64,000 bases of DNA from Marinobacter similis (lineage in GTDB: Bacteria; Pseudomonadota; Gammaproteobacteria; Pseudomonadales; Oleiphilaceae): contig NZ_CP007151.1 of NCBI RefSeq assembly GCF_000830985.1, positions 3,658,001 to 3,722,000 on the forward strand, read 5' to 3'. The position numbers and the translations under genes were made by a program. A model generated the notes under the pieces. The model made no database searches. It had not been told where the DNA came from and saw nothing but the letters and a program-made list of their open reading frames with translations. Shown piece after piece: positions 9,116 to 22,000 of the stretch (position 1 is the first letter of the stretch; each line of letters begins with the position of its first letter).

Positions 9116-11920
9116 ATGGGTCAACTGGTCTCACAGGACATCCCAAACCTTGTTGGAGGTGTCTCACAGCAGGCTCCCTCCCTGCGGTTGCCAACACAGT
9201 GCTCAGAACAGATTAACTGCTGGAACTCAGTGGTTGAGGGTCTGATGCCCCGTCCAGCAACCAAAAGTGAAAGCGCCTCGCTAATCCAGGCAGATAATGC
9301 TACATCATGGACTATCACAGGGACGAGAAGGAACACTACCGGATTGTCTTGAACGATGACGGGACGCAGAAACTCAAGGTATTTGACGGGACGAGTGGCC
9401 AGGAGTATCCAGTTGACATCAGTTCCACGCTGGAGACACAACTCACAGCAACCGGTGGCAGCTTCCTTGACGTTCCTTACCTCAACCCAGTTGGGGATAA
9501 CATCCACAGAGAAGCCTTCCAGCTACTGCCCGTGAAGGACAGCGTTCTGGTTCTGAACCGGACGTTCCCAACCAAGCGGGTCATTGGCGACAGTGATGAT
9601 GACGCTGAACCAACCACAACGTCCTACCGGAAGTACAAGCTGGTCATCAACACGCTGAACTACAAGAAAATCTTTGGTTCCAGCAAGGTATTGACCAAAG
9701 AGCAGGACATCAATAAGAAGTACTTCAGTGGTTATGGTTATACGATCAATGGTAGGGACTATGTGTACCCAGCCACGTACTCACCACAAACCGTTGCAGC
9801 ACGACTGGCAGTCAAACTGTCAGAGGACTTCGCTGGGTTCGACGCTGGTGTGAAGGACTCCACGGTCTTCATTACGGTTGACCCCAACGTCACCATCAGT
9901 GTGCAAGACCGGTCAGCAGCCTCCTCAGACATCAAAGGTTACAGTCAACGTGGTCGTTATGACCTCAAGACCATCACCGTAAGCTCCGAGAAGTTCACGG
10001 TAGTCACCGGCATCACCGGACGTCCAGCCCATGAAGCTCTGCTCTGGGTCAGACAGGCAGACTATGCCGTCAACTACAACGTCAAGGTGAACGGTACGGT
10101 CTACAACGTGAAGACCCCTGAGTCCACATCTGATGGTGCAAGGGACGGTCTGAGAACCGAGTCTATTGCCGCCAGTCTGGCCGTAGCAGTCTCCAACGCA
10201 AGTGGTATCACGGCTATCTCCAACGGTAACGTGGTGCATGTGACCTCAAGCTCTGACTTCACGTTGGAAGCCAACGACTCTCTGGGTGGCACAGCTTGAT
10301 TGCCTTCAAGCGGGACATCCGTGATGAAGCTGACCTACCAGGGGCCAACGCTCCAGACGGTTATCAGGTACGGGTACGTGGTGACTTGGAGAGTGACTCA
10401 GGTGGCTACTGGCTGACATACGATGGGTCAGGTGGAACTCAAGGTATCTGGGTTGAATCAACAGGCCTGGGTACAGAGAACCGGTATGACCTGACGACCA
10501 TGCCTCTGAGCCTGAACCGTAAGCAGGACATCAGTCGAGTGACCGAGAGTAACCCGCTGGGTATCTTCTTCGAGTTGACCACGACCGACTGGCAGGAACG
10601 CAAGGTTGGTGACGAGGAATCTGCACCATTCCCTTACTTCATGTCAGAACAGAGCCTCACGACAGCAGAGGTGACCAACCCACGGTCAATCACGGCTATG
10701 GCGATTTACCAGAACCGTCTGATTATGGCCAGTGGTGACACGCTCTGTATCTCTGAGACCGGCAACTTCTTCAACCTGTTCCCGACCACAGTGGCAACAC
10801 AGGTGGACAGTGACGCCATGGAGTCCACCCTCGACACAAACGATGTGGTGAACATCAAGCACATTACCCCTGGTTCCGGTTCCCTGGTCTTGTGGACAGA
10901 CCGGAAGCAATACGTTCTGCAGCAGGATGAGGTCTTCACCGCTGGTCGCCTCCAGTCTCGGATGGTTACTGCGGAGGAAGCTGACTTATCCATTGAGCCA
11001 CTGGCTGTGGGTAATCGGGTCTACTTCGTTGCCAAACGTGGGAAGCACAACGCAGTCAAAGAGTTCTTTCCTGTGGGTGATGGCTTCCAGTTCGACACAG
11101 CCGATGTGACCGCTCATGTCCCTGAGTACATCAAGGGGCAGGTCATCAAGATGGTGGGCAATACGTCCATCAACGCTCTGTTTGTCCTGACGTCCGACCC
11201 GAGGTAGGGCCATACGCCAACACGGTGTATGTCTACAACTACTTCGACCAGGGCAATGAACGTGTGCAATCCGCATGGTCAAAGTGGCAGTTCGACGGAC
11301 AGATTGTTGACCTGTCAGTCCTGAGTACCAAGCTCTCCTTCCTGATTGAGCGTCAGACCGGCGTAGACGTCGAGGGTGACCCTGAGTTCCAGACCTTTCT
11401 GGAGCACATTGAGTTGTCCTTTGACGAGCAGGAACAGGAGCATGGACACAGGGTCTTTCTGGATGGCTACCAGTACCAAGAGGTTCCATACCTTGAGGCA
11501 GACCTACTGCCTGGACAGATTACCAAGAAGGTAGGGAGCAGGTATTACAAGGGCTACCGGATGGACGTTATGTACGAGTTCTCACCATTCTTCCTTCGGG
11601 ATGACCAGTTGAGGACACGGGCTGACGGTCGTCTGCAGCTTCGACGCCTGTTCCTGTCTTACGACGATACCTCCAACTTTGTCATTGAGGTTGAAACCTT
11701 GGGCCGTGAGGTTCGGGAATTGACCTTCCAAGGCCGAGTGTTGGGACGCCTGGACAACCTGATCGGCAAAGTGCCGGTGACCTCAGGTCGCTTCTCTGCG
11801 CCAATCATGGGTCAGTCTGGGGCCGTCAAGGTGCGGATTAGGAATAAGGAAATCTTCGGGTTCTCCTTCCAGTCCGCTTACTGGGAAGGCTTCTACCACA
11901 CCAGAAACCGGAGGGTCTAA
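9116..11920 (+). CDS. Tail tubular protein B, nozzle (T7 gp12-like), three frameshifts
   Basis: Nozzle protein of the short tail. The N-terminus MGQLVSQDIPNLVGGVSQQ matches the T7 gp12 start (MALVSQSIKNLKGGISQQ). The frame breaks near 9302 (gctacatcatg, probably acc), 10,296 (acagcttgatt, probably gcttt) and 11,200 (gacccgag, probably gacccc). Restoring one base at each gives one frame of 935 residues, longer than T7 gp12 (794). The pieces continue the same protein (FKRDIRDEADLPG, then YFDQGNERVQSAWSKW). The stop overlaps the next start as TAATG. Confidence 0.92.
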
Positions 11921-12375
11921 TGCTGGAGCTTCGTCCCTACGAGAGTGGCGACGAGGTTGAGCTGGCACCAAGACTCAAAGAAATCGACGTTTATGAGTGT
12001 TACTGCGCTGCAGGTCTCGAACCCCTGGCCGCTCTTCAAGAGTGCATCAGGGACAGCCTGGAGCTGGTAACACTCGTACTCGACGGTCAAGTCCTGGGCA
12101 TCTCAGGGGTCACACCCGTCGATGGTGAGTGGTATGGCATCTGGTTATTGACCGATGAGCGCCTACCGCAGTGCCGCAAGTCTTTCCTCAAGTTCTCTCA
12201 CATCATGACCCGCCAATGGGTCAAAAAGTACACGCACCTCTGCAACTGGGTGGCTACCGCCAATATGACCTCTCGTCTTTGGCTACAGGCCATTGGGTTC
12301 TCCGAGGGCGAGACTGATAACAACTTCATGGGTTCCGGTGAACCCTTCGTTTTCATTCATAGGAGTTACGCATGA
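11920..12375 (+). CDS. T7 gp13-like protein with GNAT-like pattern
   Basis: A protein of 151 residues starting at ATG 11,920 in a TAATG overlap. Its order between nozzle and internal virion protein B matches T7 gene 13, whose product is needed for virion assembly. It shows the layout of a GNAT acetyltransferase (LRPYESGDEVELAPRLKEID, then LWLQAIGFSEGE near the end). T7 gp13 shows a similar outline. Whether it binds acetyl-CoA cannot be told from the sequence. Confidence 0.8.
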   Translation: MLELRPYESGDEVELAPRLKEIDVYECYCAAGLEPLAALQECIRDSLELVTLVLDGQVLGISGVTPVDGEWYGIWLLTDERLPQCRKSFLKFSHIMTRQWVKKYTHLCNWVATANMTSRLWLQAIGFSEGETDNNFMGSGEPFVFIHRSYA

Positions 12376-12968
12376 CCGCAGCAGCAATGGGTGGTGGTGC
12401 AGGTGCAGTCCTGGGCATTGGTTTCAACTACTTGTCCCAACGGTCTGCCATTAAAGCCGCCTCACGGTACAACAAACAGATGCGGGACAGTGAAGTCACA
12501 GCTCTGATGTACCAGAACCGTGGTCGCAACACGCAGCAGATGCAGACGGAACAAAGCATCCAGAGCGAAGCGATCAACACGAAGCTGGAACAACTGCAGG
12601 CTCAAGGTGCAGCCAGAGTTGCAGGTGCTGCCTCAGGTGTGACCGGACGTTCATCCGAAAACATCATCAAGTTCATCAACGATCAGGCTGAACGTGCCTT
12701 GACGACATTGGACGCTAACCTCAAGAACTCCCGCGCCTCACACGCTGCGGACATTGCAGGTAACCAGTTCAGTGCTCAGTCCCGAATCACCAGTCAGGCT
12801 CAGTTGCCTGAGTTCTCATGGATGCAGACCGTTCAGGCCGGTATCTCAGGTGGAATGTCAGGTGCTCAGTTTGCCTCAGGTATGACCGCTGCAACCAAGA
12901 GCGGAGCAGCAACCGCCGTGAAGAACCCTGGCGTTTCAACCCTCAAAATCACTAGGCCTGGAGGCTGA
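12372..12968 (+). CDS. Internal virion protein B (T7 gp14-like)
   Basis: Core protein of 198 residues, ejected into the host at the start of infection; T7 gp14 has 196. The start has a Gly/Ala-rich hydrophobic stretch (AAAMGGGAGAVLGIGFNYL), then Gln-rich helical sequence with little charge clustering. ATG 12,372 follows aggagttacgc. It overlaps gp13 by four bases. Confidence 0.88.
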   Translation: MTAAAMGGGAGAVLGIGFNYLSQRSAIKAASRYNKQMRDSEVTALMYQNRGRNTQQMQTEQSIQSEAINTKLEQLQAQGAARVAGAASGVTGRSSENIIKFINDQAERALTTLDANLKNSRASHAADIAGNQFSAQSRITSQAQLPEFSWMQTVQAGISGGMSGAQFASGMTAATKSGAATAVKNPGVSTLKITRPGG

Positions 12969-12973
12969 TAATT

Positions 12974-15118
12974 ATGGCTGACCAGCCAAGACGTCAGGTT
13001 TTCTCTGCACCTAACCAGCAGAGACTAGCGTATGCCCCGAACACTCAGGGTGTACGTCAGGCAAGCCGTGAAGCTGAGGCCTCAGGTCGTATCCTCGACT
13101 CTCTGGGGTCAATCGGCAACATGCGCCAGCAGATGGTGGACAAAGAGCAGCGGGAGATTGATACCCGCGACAAGCACATGGCTGTATCTCGCCGTATGCG
13201 CCACCTGCCTGAAATCCAGAATGCCATCAAGGAAGCCAACCTCGAAGGTGAGGCTCCAGAGAAAGTACTGGAGTTCGTGAAGGGTCTGGACAGCTACCAC
13301 AACATCTTTGCCGAGATTGATAACCCTGAGTCAAAAGCTCAGCTCTACCAAGGGCTGGACGATGAGTTATGGGGTGCGTCAACTCAGGCTCAGTACGTGA
13401 AGCTGGACATCGACCGGAAGAACCTGGCAGTTGATACCCTGGCTGGCACCATCGAGATGAACAGGGGCAACCCAGAGGCTCTACAGGCCGCTATGGCTGA
13501 GCTGAAGGGCGAGTTCACGAACCCTGAGGATTACTACAAGTTCTCCGAGGAAGAGTTCGAGGAGCTTATGGTAGGCCACCTTACGGCCCGTGTTCAGGGT
13601 GGCGAGTTCGAGCTGGCTGACCAGTTGGAGAAGATGTTTGACCCGAAGACTGCGAATGGCACCAATGTCATGACCCAGCTCAAGGGCACCATCAGCACTG
13701 GCATCGAGAAGGCAAGGGTAGCTGCATTCAAGCAGTCCTACACCGAAGAGGGTGACTCCATCATCCTTGAGCCAAACGCCACAGCTCAGACCGTGGAAGT
13801 CCATGTCCAGAAGGGTATCCAGAACAAGCTCTTCTCCGATGGTGTAGACGCGGACAAATACCGCCAGTACATGCTCAGAAAGTTGGGTGACGGTATGGCC
13901 AACATGGACTTGCTCCCAGCCCTGCTGAGTGGCTCTGTCCAAAGCCGTGACCAGTTTACCCATCTGGTGACTGAGACCGGCAAGCTCCGTGGGGTCAAAG
14001 AAGCCCAACGTGCCCAAGCTGAACGCCAAGCCGTAGAGTCATTCTTCCAGCTCTCCATGGAGTCCGTGGGCGAAGCAATGGAGTCAGGTGACCCAACGAT
14101 GGTTGCCCAGGCTCAAGACCAACTGGCCCGTGCTATCCGTCTACGGCCTATCGCTATCCAGAACCAGCTCATCGGTCTGGCCACAGCGGTATTACCCCCA
14201 GATGCAAACCCTGAGGATGGCCTGATGTCTGGCCCCGTGGGTCAGCTACTGATGGGTTCCGAGGGTCAACCAGCCTTCTGGGATACCGCAACACAGGCCT
14301 ATGGTGGTAATGAATACGCCATGATTAACGACCAAGTGCGGGATGAGACCCAACGGTCAAGACTGCAGGATGTCGCTGTGTTCTCCAAAGCCTTTGGTAG
14401 CCGTGAGATTGGTTACCGCATGGCCACAGACCACCAGTATCGGGACAAAGCAGCCAGAGACCCCTCGCATACCGCCACAGGTATTGACGAGATGGTCACA
14501 TCGTTCACCGATGACTTCCCGTCCCAGATGATCTCTGAATACAGGACTCTGCTCTCCAAGTACTCCTCACTCCCGCTCAAGACCGCTGATGAAGCTGCCA
14601 GGAATATCCTGAAGGCCAAGGCAGGTGAGTTGGGTGAAGGTCACTTTGAGTGGGGTCGTCCGGTCTACGGTAATGGTGCTCCAACCATGCAGAAGGTCAT
14701 GTACGAGGCCTTGAATAAGGCTATTGGCGTCAGAGACCCCAAGACAGACCTTCCGACACTTCGAGCAGAAGATAACCCAAAGGAAGTACTGAATAGCTAC
14801 GTCGATTGGCACCTCCAGACACACAACATCAAGAATGCTACGAGTTATGACGCTGACGATGTGACGGTCATGGTGGACAACAACGGAACAGTTCTACTCA
14901 CGGACAAGATTGGTCTGCCTATCGGTGGCCGAGCCTACAGTATTCAGGATGTCATCAACCACGGGGTCAACCGTAGGTCACGAATCACGACCGAAGCTGA
15001 AGTCCAGGCTGCGAAGGATGACGCCATGAACGAACTCCGTGACCCGATGCAACCAACAACCTCAACTTACGACCAGATGAGACGTACCCGAATGATGGGA
15101 ACCTCCGGTCTTCAATAA
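12974..15118 (+). CDS. Internal virion protein C (T7 gp15-like)
   Basis: Core protein of 714 residues; T7 gp15 has 747. It is mostly helical, with many Glu/Gln/Lys repeats, as expected for the tube that crosses the periplasm during ejection. No signal peptide or enzyme motif seen. No frameshift, although it is over 2 kb. The next gene starts ten bases later. Confidence 0.88.
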   Translation: MADQPRRQVFSAPNQQRLAYAPNTQGVRQASREAEASGRILDSLGSIGNMRQQMVDKEQREIDTRDKHMAVSRRMRHLPEIQNAIKEANLEGEAPEKVLEFVKGLDSYHNIFAEIDNPESKAQLYQGLDDELWGASTQAQYVKLDIDRKNLAVDTLAGTIEMNRGNPEALQAAMAELKGEFTNPEDYYKFSEEEFEELMVGHLTARVQGGEFELADQLEKMFDPKTANGTNVMTQLKGTISTGIEKARVAAFKQSYTEEGDSIILEPNATAQTVEVHVQKGIQNKLFSDGVDADKYRQYMLRKLGDGMANMDLLPALLSGSVQSRDQFTHLVTETGKLRGVKEAQRAQAERQAVESFFQLSMESVGEAMESGDPTMVAQAQDQLARAIRLRPIAIQNQLIGLATAVLPPDANPEDGLMSGPVGQLLMGSEGQPAFWDTATQAYGGNEYAMINDQVRDETQRSRLQDVAVFSKAFGSREIGYRMATDHQYRDKAARDPSHTATGIDEMVTSFTDDFPSQMISEYRTLLSKYSSLPLKTADEAARNILKAKAGELGEGHFEWGRPVYGNGAPTMQKVMYEALNKAIGVRDPKTDLPTLRAEDNPKEVLNSYVDWHLQTHNIKNATSYDADDVTVMVDNNGTVLLTDKIGLPIGGRAYSIQDVINHGVNRRSRITTEAEVQAAKDDAMNELRDPMQPTTSTYDQMRRTRMMGTSGLQ

Positions 15119-15128
15119 GGAATAACCA

Positions 15129-18100
15129 ATGGATGAACGTAGGGAGCAACTCGTAGCCCAAGCTCATCGTCTGTTCAATCAGGCGTCTGAGATGGTGCAG
15201 AGGAAGATGCTCGAAAGATTATGACTCAGTTCGGGCTGATGGACGAACCTGTGGAGGAAGCTCCCCGCGTACCAACCATGAGTCAGGCTGAAGCCCAGAC
15301 ACCAACAGTGCCAGGAAACCCTCTCAGTGCTCCCATGTACTCTGAGGGTGGCTATGCGTCCAGACTGCGGGCACAGACAGCTCAGGCTCAAGGCTACGAG
15401 AAGCTCCGCGATAAGTTCGGAGACGTAGACGGAAACCTGCAAGTCCTGCCCATGGCTGCAAAGCTACAACCATTCCGTTCAGTAGACCTCGACAACCTGT
15501 TCGCTGACGAAGAGGAAGACCCCAACTTCAACCTCAAGTCAGATGAGGTCAAGGCTCTGATTAAGGACATGCCACGGGACTACCAAGAGAAATTCTTCAG
15601 GGAAGACCCCGTGAACATGGCCATGGCTCAGCGTATCGCCACGAACCTGAATCAGGAACGTGAACTCATGACTGAGTACGCCTCCGCTGGTATTGGCACA
15701 CTGCTTCAAGCCGAGATGGCTGCAATGCTGTTAGACCCCGTGTTCTTGGGCAGTACGGTGGTGACCTTGGGTGCTGGCTCTGCGATTAACGCCTCAGTCA
15801 AAACCCTCCAGTTGTCACGTAATGCCTACAAGACTGCGAAGGCCATGGAGTACCTGGGGCTACCAATGGCTGAAGCCGCTGGTTATAACGCCCTGGTTGC
15901 CAAGACTCAGGACAGCTACAACGGTCATGACGCCTTAATAGACACTGCCATTGCTGGTGCCTTGATTGGGCCTCTGGGTGGTATGGGTCTCCGCAGTGCA
16001 ACCAAAAGTCTCGACCTCACGACTATGGCCAAGGGTGACCTCGCTGACGCTCTTCTCGAAGACGTTGCCGTAGCCTCACAGAAAGCCGTGGAAGTAGAGG
16101 TAGCCGCAAGCGTGAAGCCGGTAATCCGTGAACTCAGTTACGAGGACATGGTGGGTGACGTTAAGGCAGGCCTCACAGCCAGAGCTGGCAATAAGAACGA
16201 CCGTGCGACCAGCAAGGCGTTGGTGGCTGAGGAGCGAATGCTGCTTGACCAGATCGACCAGCTCCAGGCCCAGAAGGATGCCCTCATGGCAAACCAGAAG
16301 GGTCGAACCACAGGTAAGGTCGAAGAGGTTGCTTCTTTCAACTCCCGCATTGAGACCCTGACTGCAAGTCTGGACAGGGTTAAGACCAAGCTGGGACGCG
16401 ATGTAGAGGCCAGTAAAGCTGAGTCTGAGCTGAGTAGGGTAGAAGACTGGGTACGCCGTGAAGCCTCGGTAAACGAGTTGCAGGACGGCAAGGTAGCCCT
16501 TCAGTTAAAGCTGGAGAAGGTTGCCGGTGAAGCCCAGCGGTCAAAGGGTAAGGCCAAGAAGAACGCCAAGGAAATCGGTGAGCTTCAGGGTCAAGTTGCC
16601 AAGCTGGATGCTGAGATTGCCCGTCTGACCAAGATGGATATGCCCAGCAGTCTGAAGGACGTCGAAGCAGAGATGCAGAACCGTCTGGCCAAACAGTCCG
16701 AAGTTGTGACCGAAAGTCCCGACATCGCGTCTGAAGCGGTAGAGGAGCTATCACCTCTGCAGCAATCAGCCGTGGACGTTCTGGAAGACACCAGCCTGAC
16801 CGTGAGCAAATCAAGGGGATGTTGCGCTACGACTACTGGGGCAAAACCCAGAAGTCATCCTCCCAGGTTCTCCGTAACTGGGGCCACAAGCTGATGTCCA
16901 ACGGTGTTAGACGCCAGGACGACATCCAGCTCAACGCTGCAGACCTCAACGCTCAACGGCGGGTAGAGAACCTGATCGCTCCGAAGAACCGTGAGCTGGC
17001 CCAGGCGTTCCGAGCCTACCTGAAAGAGCAGGGGATTAACCGCTGGAATCTGGGTACGCGAAGCAAGGTACACAAGGCTCTGTCCGAAGTGTCCAACGAA
17101 TTGTCGCACCTAAGGATGACAGGCGAGAGACCCGATAACCCACACCTCCGCAAGATGCTGGAGATTATTGACCAACGGATGAAGGGTGCGTTCCACGATG
17201 CCCAGCGTTACGGGGTCAATGGAGCACAGGCTCTGACCTACAGCGACCGGTATGTCCCACGAATTTGGGATAAGGCCAAGATGTTCGCTGCCAAGCAGAA
17301 GCATGGCGAGGAACGTGTGGTTCAGGCTATCCGCAATGGCCTCATGAAGAATGACCCAGAGATGCCTGCAGGTGCCGCTGAGTTGATCGCCAGGGGTGTG
17401 GCTGACGCTGCTCCAACGGTCGTGTGGTCATGGATGACATCTTCGAGGATGCCGACAAGTTCAAGGAGTTCATGACTGAGGTTCTGGAAGCGCAAGCAAC
17501 CAAGGCCGGTAAGTCTGTGGATGAGGTGGCCGAGGAGACCTTCGCCTACCTGAAGAAGAACAAGACCGAGACCAATGGCAAGAACCGGATGGACGTTATC
17601 GACCGGCTGAAGCCCAGGCTCGATCTGGACATCTACGCCCGTGACGACGAGGGCATGGTCTCCATTGCTGACATGCTCAACCTCAACGTGTTCCAGACCT
17701 CCGAGATGTACGTGCGGAAGATGGAAGGCGCTGCTGCTCTGGCTGAAAAGGGGCTGACCAGTCCGAAGAAGATCAATGAACTTCGGGCCAGCATTGAGAA
17801 AGACCTCAAGGCTCAGAACCTAGACGATGTGGCTATCCAGAAGGAGCTGGAGACGTTCGATGACGTCATCACGATGGTCAACGGCCATCCAATCCACTTC
17901 CGAGTCTGACCGACAAGCAGAAGGAATGGGCAGGTAACCTACTTCAGGTTTCTAGCTCCAGATGCTGGGTATGGCGGGTATGGCCGGTATGGCTGAACTC
18001 GTTGGTGCGATTGCCCGTGGTGGCCCCATCACTGCACTCAAGGCTATCCCTGCAATGCGGGGCGAAGGCTCTGTGAAGCTGGCGAAGGAGTTCGAGAAGT

Positions 18101-19076
18101 TCGGCTTCAACGTGGACAACATGTTCTACAACCACTACTTCAACCTCTATGAAGAGACCGGTATGTACGGACAGGGGTCTTGGTTCTCAAGGCACCTCCA
18201 TGACGCCTCCAAGGGCTTTGCCATTGCCTCTCTGATGGCTCCGTTTGACCAGTGGTCGCGGAAGACAACCTTCTTCATGTCCATTGATAAAAGCGTCGAG
18301 CTGGCCCGTGGTAAGAACCGGATGCTCTTCACTCGCACTGAGATGGGGATGTCCGAGGGTCAGTACCAGAAGGCCATCGACTACCTGGCACAACATGCAG
18401 AAACCACCAAGGGTTCCTTTGGTGATCGCGTAAACACCGTCAACTTCGACAAGTGGGATGCAGACACACGGGAGGCTTTCCTCTCAGGTCTGTACCGGAT
18501 GAACTCCAACCAAGTGCTGAAGATTCTGGCTGGTGAGCGTGTGGTCTTCTTCAACGCCACAGTCGAGCAGTTCCTCTTCCAGTTCCAGCAGCTCCTGCTA
18601 TCCGGCTTGTACAAGAGCCTGGGCAACAAGATCGCCAACTGGAACCGTGCTGAGACCTACGCAACCCTCATGGGCGAAATCGTCGGTGGGGCCATGTGGT
18701 ATGGCGCTCGGAATGAAATCAAAGCAGCCGGTATGTCCGACCGCGAGAAAGACGAGTGGCGAGAGAAAGCTTCGGGGGTCATGCCTTCTGGCAGGGTTCC
18801 TTGGGTTACACCACAAGTCTGGGCGGTGCGTTCTCAATCTGGAACAAAGCCGCAGCTCCCTTCGGGTTCCCAACCTTCGGTCAACGCTACCAATCGCTTG
18901 AGGGCGCTCTGTTCTCAGCACCTTGGCTGACCACCATCGAAAACGTAACGAAATCCGCTGGTAATGCCGCAATGGGTAACTTCGGTGAACAGGACGTCCA
19001 GAGACTCTGGCGCTCCATCCCGACCAACTCATGGTACGGCTTCCACTACTTCAACAACTCTATTCTACGAGACTAA
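15129..19076 (+). CDS. Internal virion protein D (T7 gp16-like), six frameshifts
   Basis: Largest core and ejection protein. It starts MDERREQLVAQAHRLF at 15,129. Breaks near 15,213, 16,803, 17,425, 17,904, 17,959 and 18,765 each fit loss of one base in a short run (for example agcctgacc for agccctgacc, and gcttcggg for gctttcggg). With six bases restored the product has 1,317 residues, matching T7 gp16 (1,318). Unlike T7 gp16, I see no soluble lytic transglycosylase motif in the first 150 residues. A coiled coil lies near residues 350-510, and a hydrophobic Gly/Ala/Met segment near 17,962 may insert in membrane. Confidence 0.88.
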
Positions 19077-19079
19077 CGA

Positions 19080-22000
19080 ATGGCAGAAAGCTATTACTCC
19101 AGAACCATCTATGACGCGACGGTTACTGGTGACGATACCTTTGTGTTCGACTTTGACTACGTGAACCAGTCTGATGTGCATGTCAGTATCGACGGCACCG
19201 AGACCTTCAACTTCGTCTTCCTCGACTCACATACCGTCAAACTCAATGACCCACTGACCGATTCGGCGGTGGTTACCGTGTTCAGGGATACCTTCCTTGA
19301 GACTCGGACTGTGGACTTCGTGAATGCTGCGGAGTTGACGGAGAAAGACCTGGATGACAGCGCGAACCAAGTGTTCTACGCCATGCAGGAAGCCTACGAC
19401 CTAGCTCGGGACAGCATTAAGCCACAACCGGACGGTTCGTTCTCCATGACTAACCGGAGGTTGAAAGACCTCGCTGACCCTGAGCTGCCTACCGATGGTG
19501 CAAACCGTCAGTACGTAGACGACCAGTACGGTATCAACTCTGACCTTCGGAATGGCATTACGGCTGATAAAGCTGCTAGTGCTGTCAACGCCAATGCTGC
19601 TCAGGCCTCTGCGGATAACGCTGCGGCTAAATCCAGTCTGGCGAACACCTATGCTTCCCAAGCTCTCGGTCATGCAACCACTGCCAATGAAGATAGACTG
19701 CAAGCTGAGTCTGCCCGTGACTTGGTACTGGAGAAGACCGACATCATCTTGGCTAAGGTCGATGAGGTTGAAGCTGATCGGGCTGAAGTTGCCTCCAAGG
19801 TGGCTATTGCTGAGACTGCCAAGATTCAAGCTGAGGCCTCAAACGCTTCAGCTCTGAACCATGAGTTGAAGGCCAAGAAGTGGGCTGACGAGGCTCCTGG
19901 CGTACAGGTAGACCCTTCCAAGTACTCTGCGTTGCACCATGCGGTTAAGGCCTCTGAGTGGTCTGAGAAGGCTGTGGACTCACCCGTTGAGCCAGGGTCT
20001 TACTCTGCACTGCACCATGCAGCCAAGGCTCAGGGTCTAAAGAACACGGTTCAGACCCTCCATGACACCGTGGTCACTGAAGCTACACGGGTAGAGAATG
20101 ACTCGCTGACAGCATCTGATGCCCGCAACCAAGCGGTACAAGCTGCCAACAACGCTGCTCTGTCTGAAGCCAACGCTGATAACGCCAAGGTTGACGCTGA
20201 AGCTGCACGAACTGCTGCTCAGGCCCACTCGACCTCAGCCGGAAGTTCTGCAACGACTGCCACACAGAAAGCTGATGCTGCTGCTGCCTCCCAGGTTGCG
20301 GCTAGTGATGCTGAAGCTGCTGCAGTAGCTGCTAATACCACGGCTCAGACTGCTGCTACCACAGCAACGACCAAGGCCAGTGAGGCTGTTACTGCCAGGG
20401 ATGCAACAATCCTTGCCAGGGATGCGGCTGTAGCTGCTCAGCAGACTGCCACTGCAGACAAGGACATCGTGGTTGCTGCCAAGGATACGGCTGTGGCCAA
20501 GGCTGACGCTGCGTCTACCTCTGCGAGTACTGCTAACTCTGCGGCTGGTGCTGCGAGTTCAAGTGCCTCTGATGCCTCTGATTCTGCGGCTGCTGCTCTG
20601 GCGTCCAAGAACCAAGCTCAACAGTGGGCTGTAGGTACTGGTGAAGTTGAGCCAGGACTGAAGTCTGCCAAGACCTATGCTGAGGAAGCACGGGCTATTA
20701 CCTCTGGTGCCAAGACCTACGTGGTCAATGGGATGCCAGTGGTGGAAATCTGCCTATTGCAAGCCCTAGTACAGGAGACGCGGGTAAATACTGGATTATC
20801 AATACTGCCGGTACATTACCCCAGGTTGGTTTTGTAGACGTAGGCTGGGAGTTGTCAATCAACGACCAGTTCAACTACGAGTCAGCAAACCTCCTGCCGC
20901 CTAACCTTGTGTCCTCTGTGAACAGCAAGGCTGGCCCTGACGTTGTTATCACTTCAACCGATATACCCGACATCGCGTCTACCTACCAGCGCAAGGATGG
21001 CTACACAGCCTCTGACGTTCTGGCCAAGGTGAAGACCGTCGATGGTGCTGGCTCAGGCCTGGACGCGGATACCGTGGATGGTAAGCAAGCGAGTGCCTTC
21101 TATCTGGCCTCTAATGTGTCCACCTTCGGTCAATCGGTTACAGGTGGTGCTGACGCTGCTGCTGTACGTGCCTTGCTACTCCTGGGGTCTGCAGCTCTGA
21201 GTGAAGCTGGTGCCTTCTATCCGTCAGCCAATGTGTCTTCCTTTGCGGACACACTGCTGGATGACACCTCTGCCTCAGCCATGCGTTCAACGCTGGGTCT
21301 TGATACTGCAGCTCAACGAGCTGTGGGTACAGCCGCTGCGAACGTGCCTGACATTACTGCTGCTGATGCTCGATACCTGGGCAAGACAGCGACAGCCTCT
21401 GCTGCAACCAAGTGGGCGTCCTCTCGGACTATCACTCTGGGTGGTGACCTGACTGGCTCTGTGAGTCTGGATGGTACGGCCAACGTGACCCTGACTGCGA
21501 CTGTGGGTGATGACTCTCACGCTCACACCATCAGCACGGTTACAGGTCTGCAGACAGCTCTGGACGGTAAGTTGAACTCAGCGGCTACAGCCACGGCTGC
21601 GACCAAGTTGGCCACGGCTCGTACCATTACCCTCGGTGGTGGTGTGACGGGTTCTGCCAGCTTTAACGGCACAGCCAACGTGACGATTACAGCTACGGTT
21701 GCCGACGACAGTCACAACCATGTGATTGGAAACGTGGACGGTCTGCAGGAAGCTCTGGACGCTAAGGTCGATGACTCTCAGTTGGCATTCGCTACTACGG
21801 CTAACACTGTGTTCAGCGTGACGTCAATGGAGACGTTCAGGCCCGTCTGTTCCGCTCTGAGTATGACACGACCAACCCAACCGTTGGTTTCATCATGACC
21901 CAGATCGACACAGGGACGAACAACTTCCTGCGTCCGACGACTCCGGCTCAACTCCGAGCTGCTGTGACCGATGCGTACTACCTTCCGGTTGGTGGAACTG

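Noticed and set aside
16712..20990. Extra motif A copies at 16,712 and 20,964
   Set aside because: Both lie inside coding sequence and share only CCCGACATCGCGTCT; they encode PDIAS. They may be chance.
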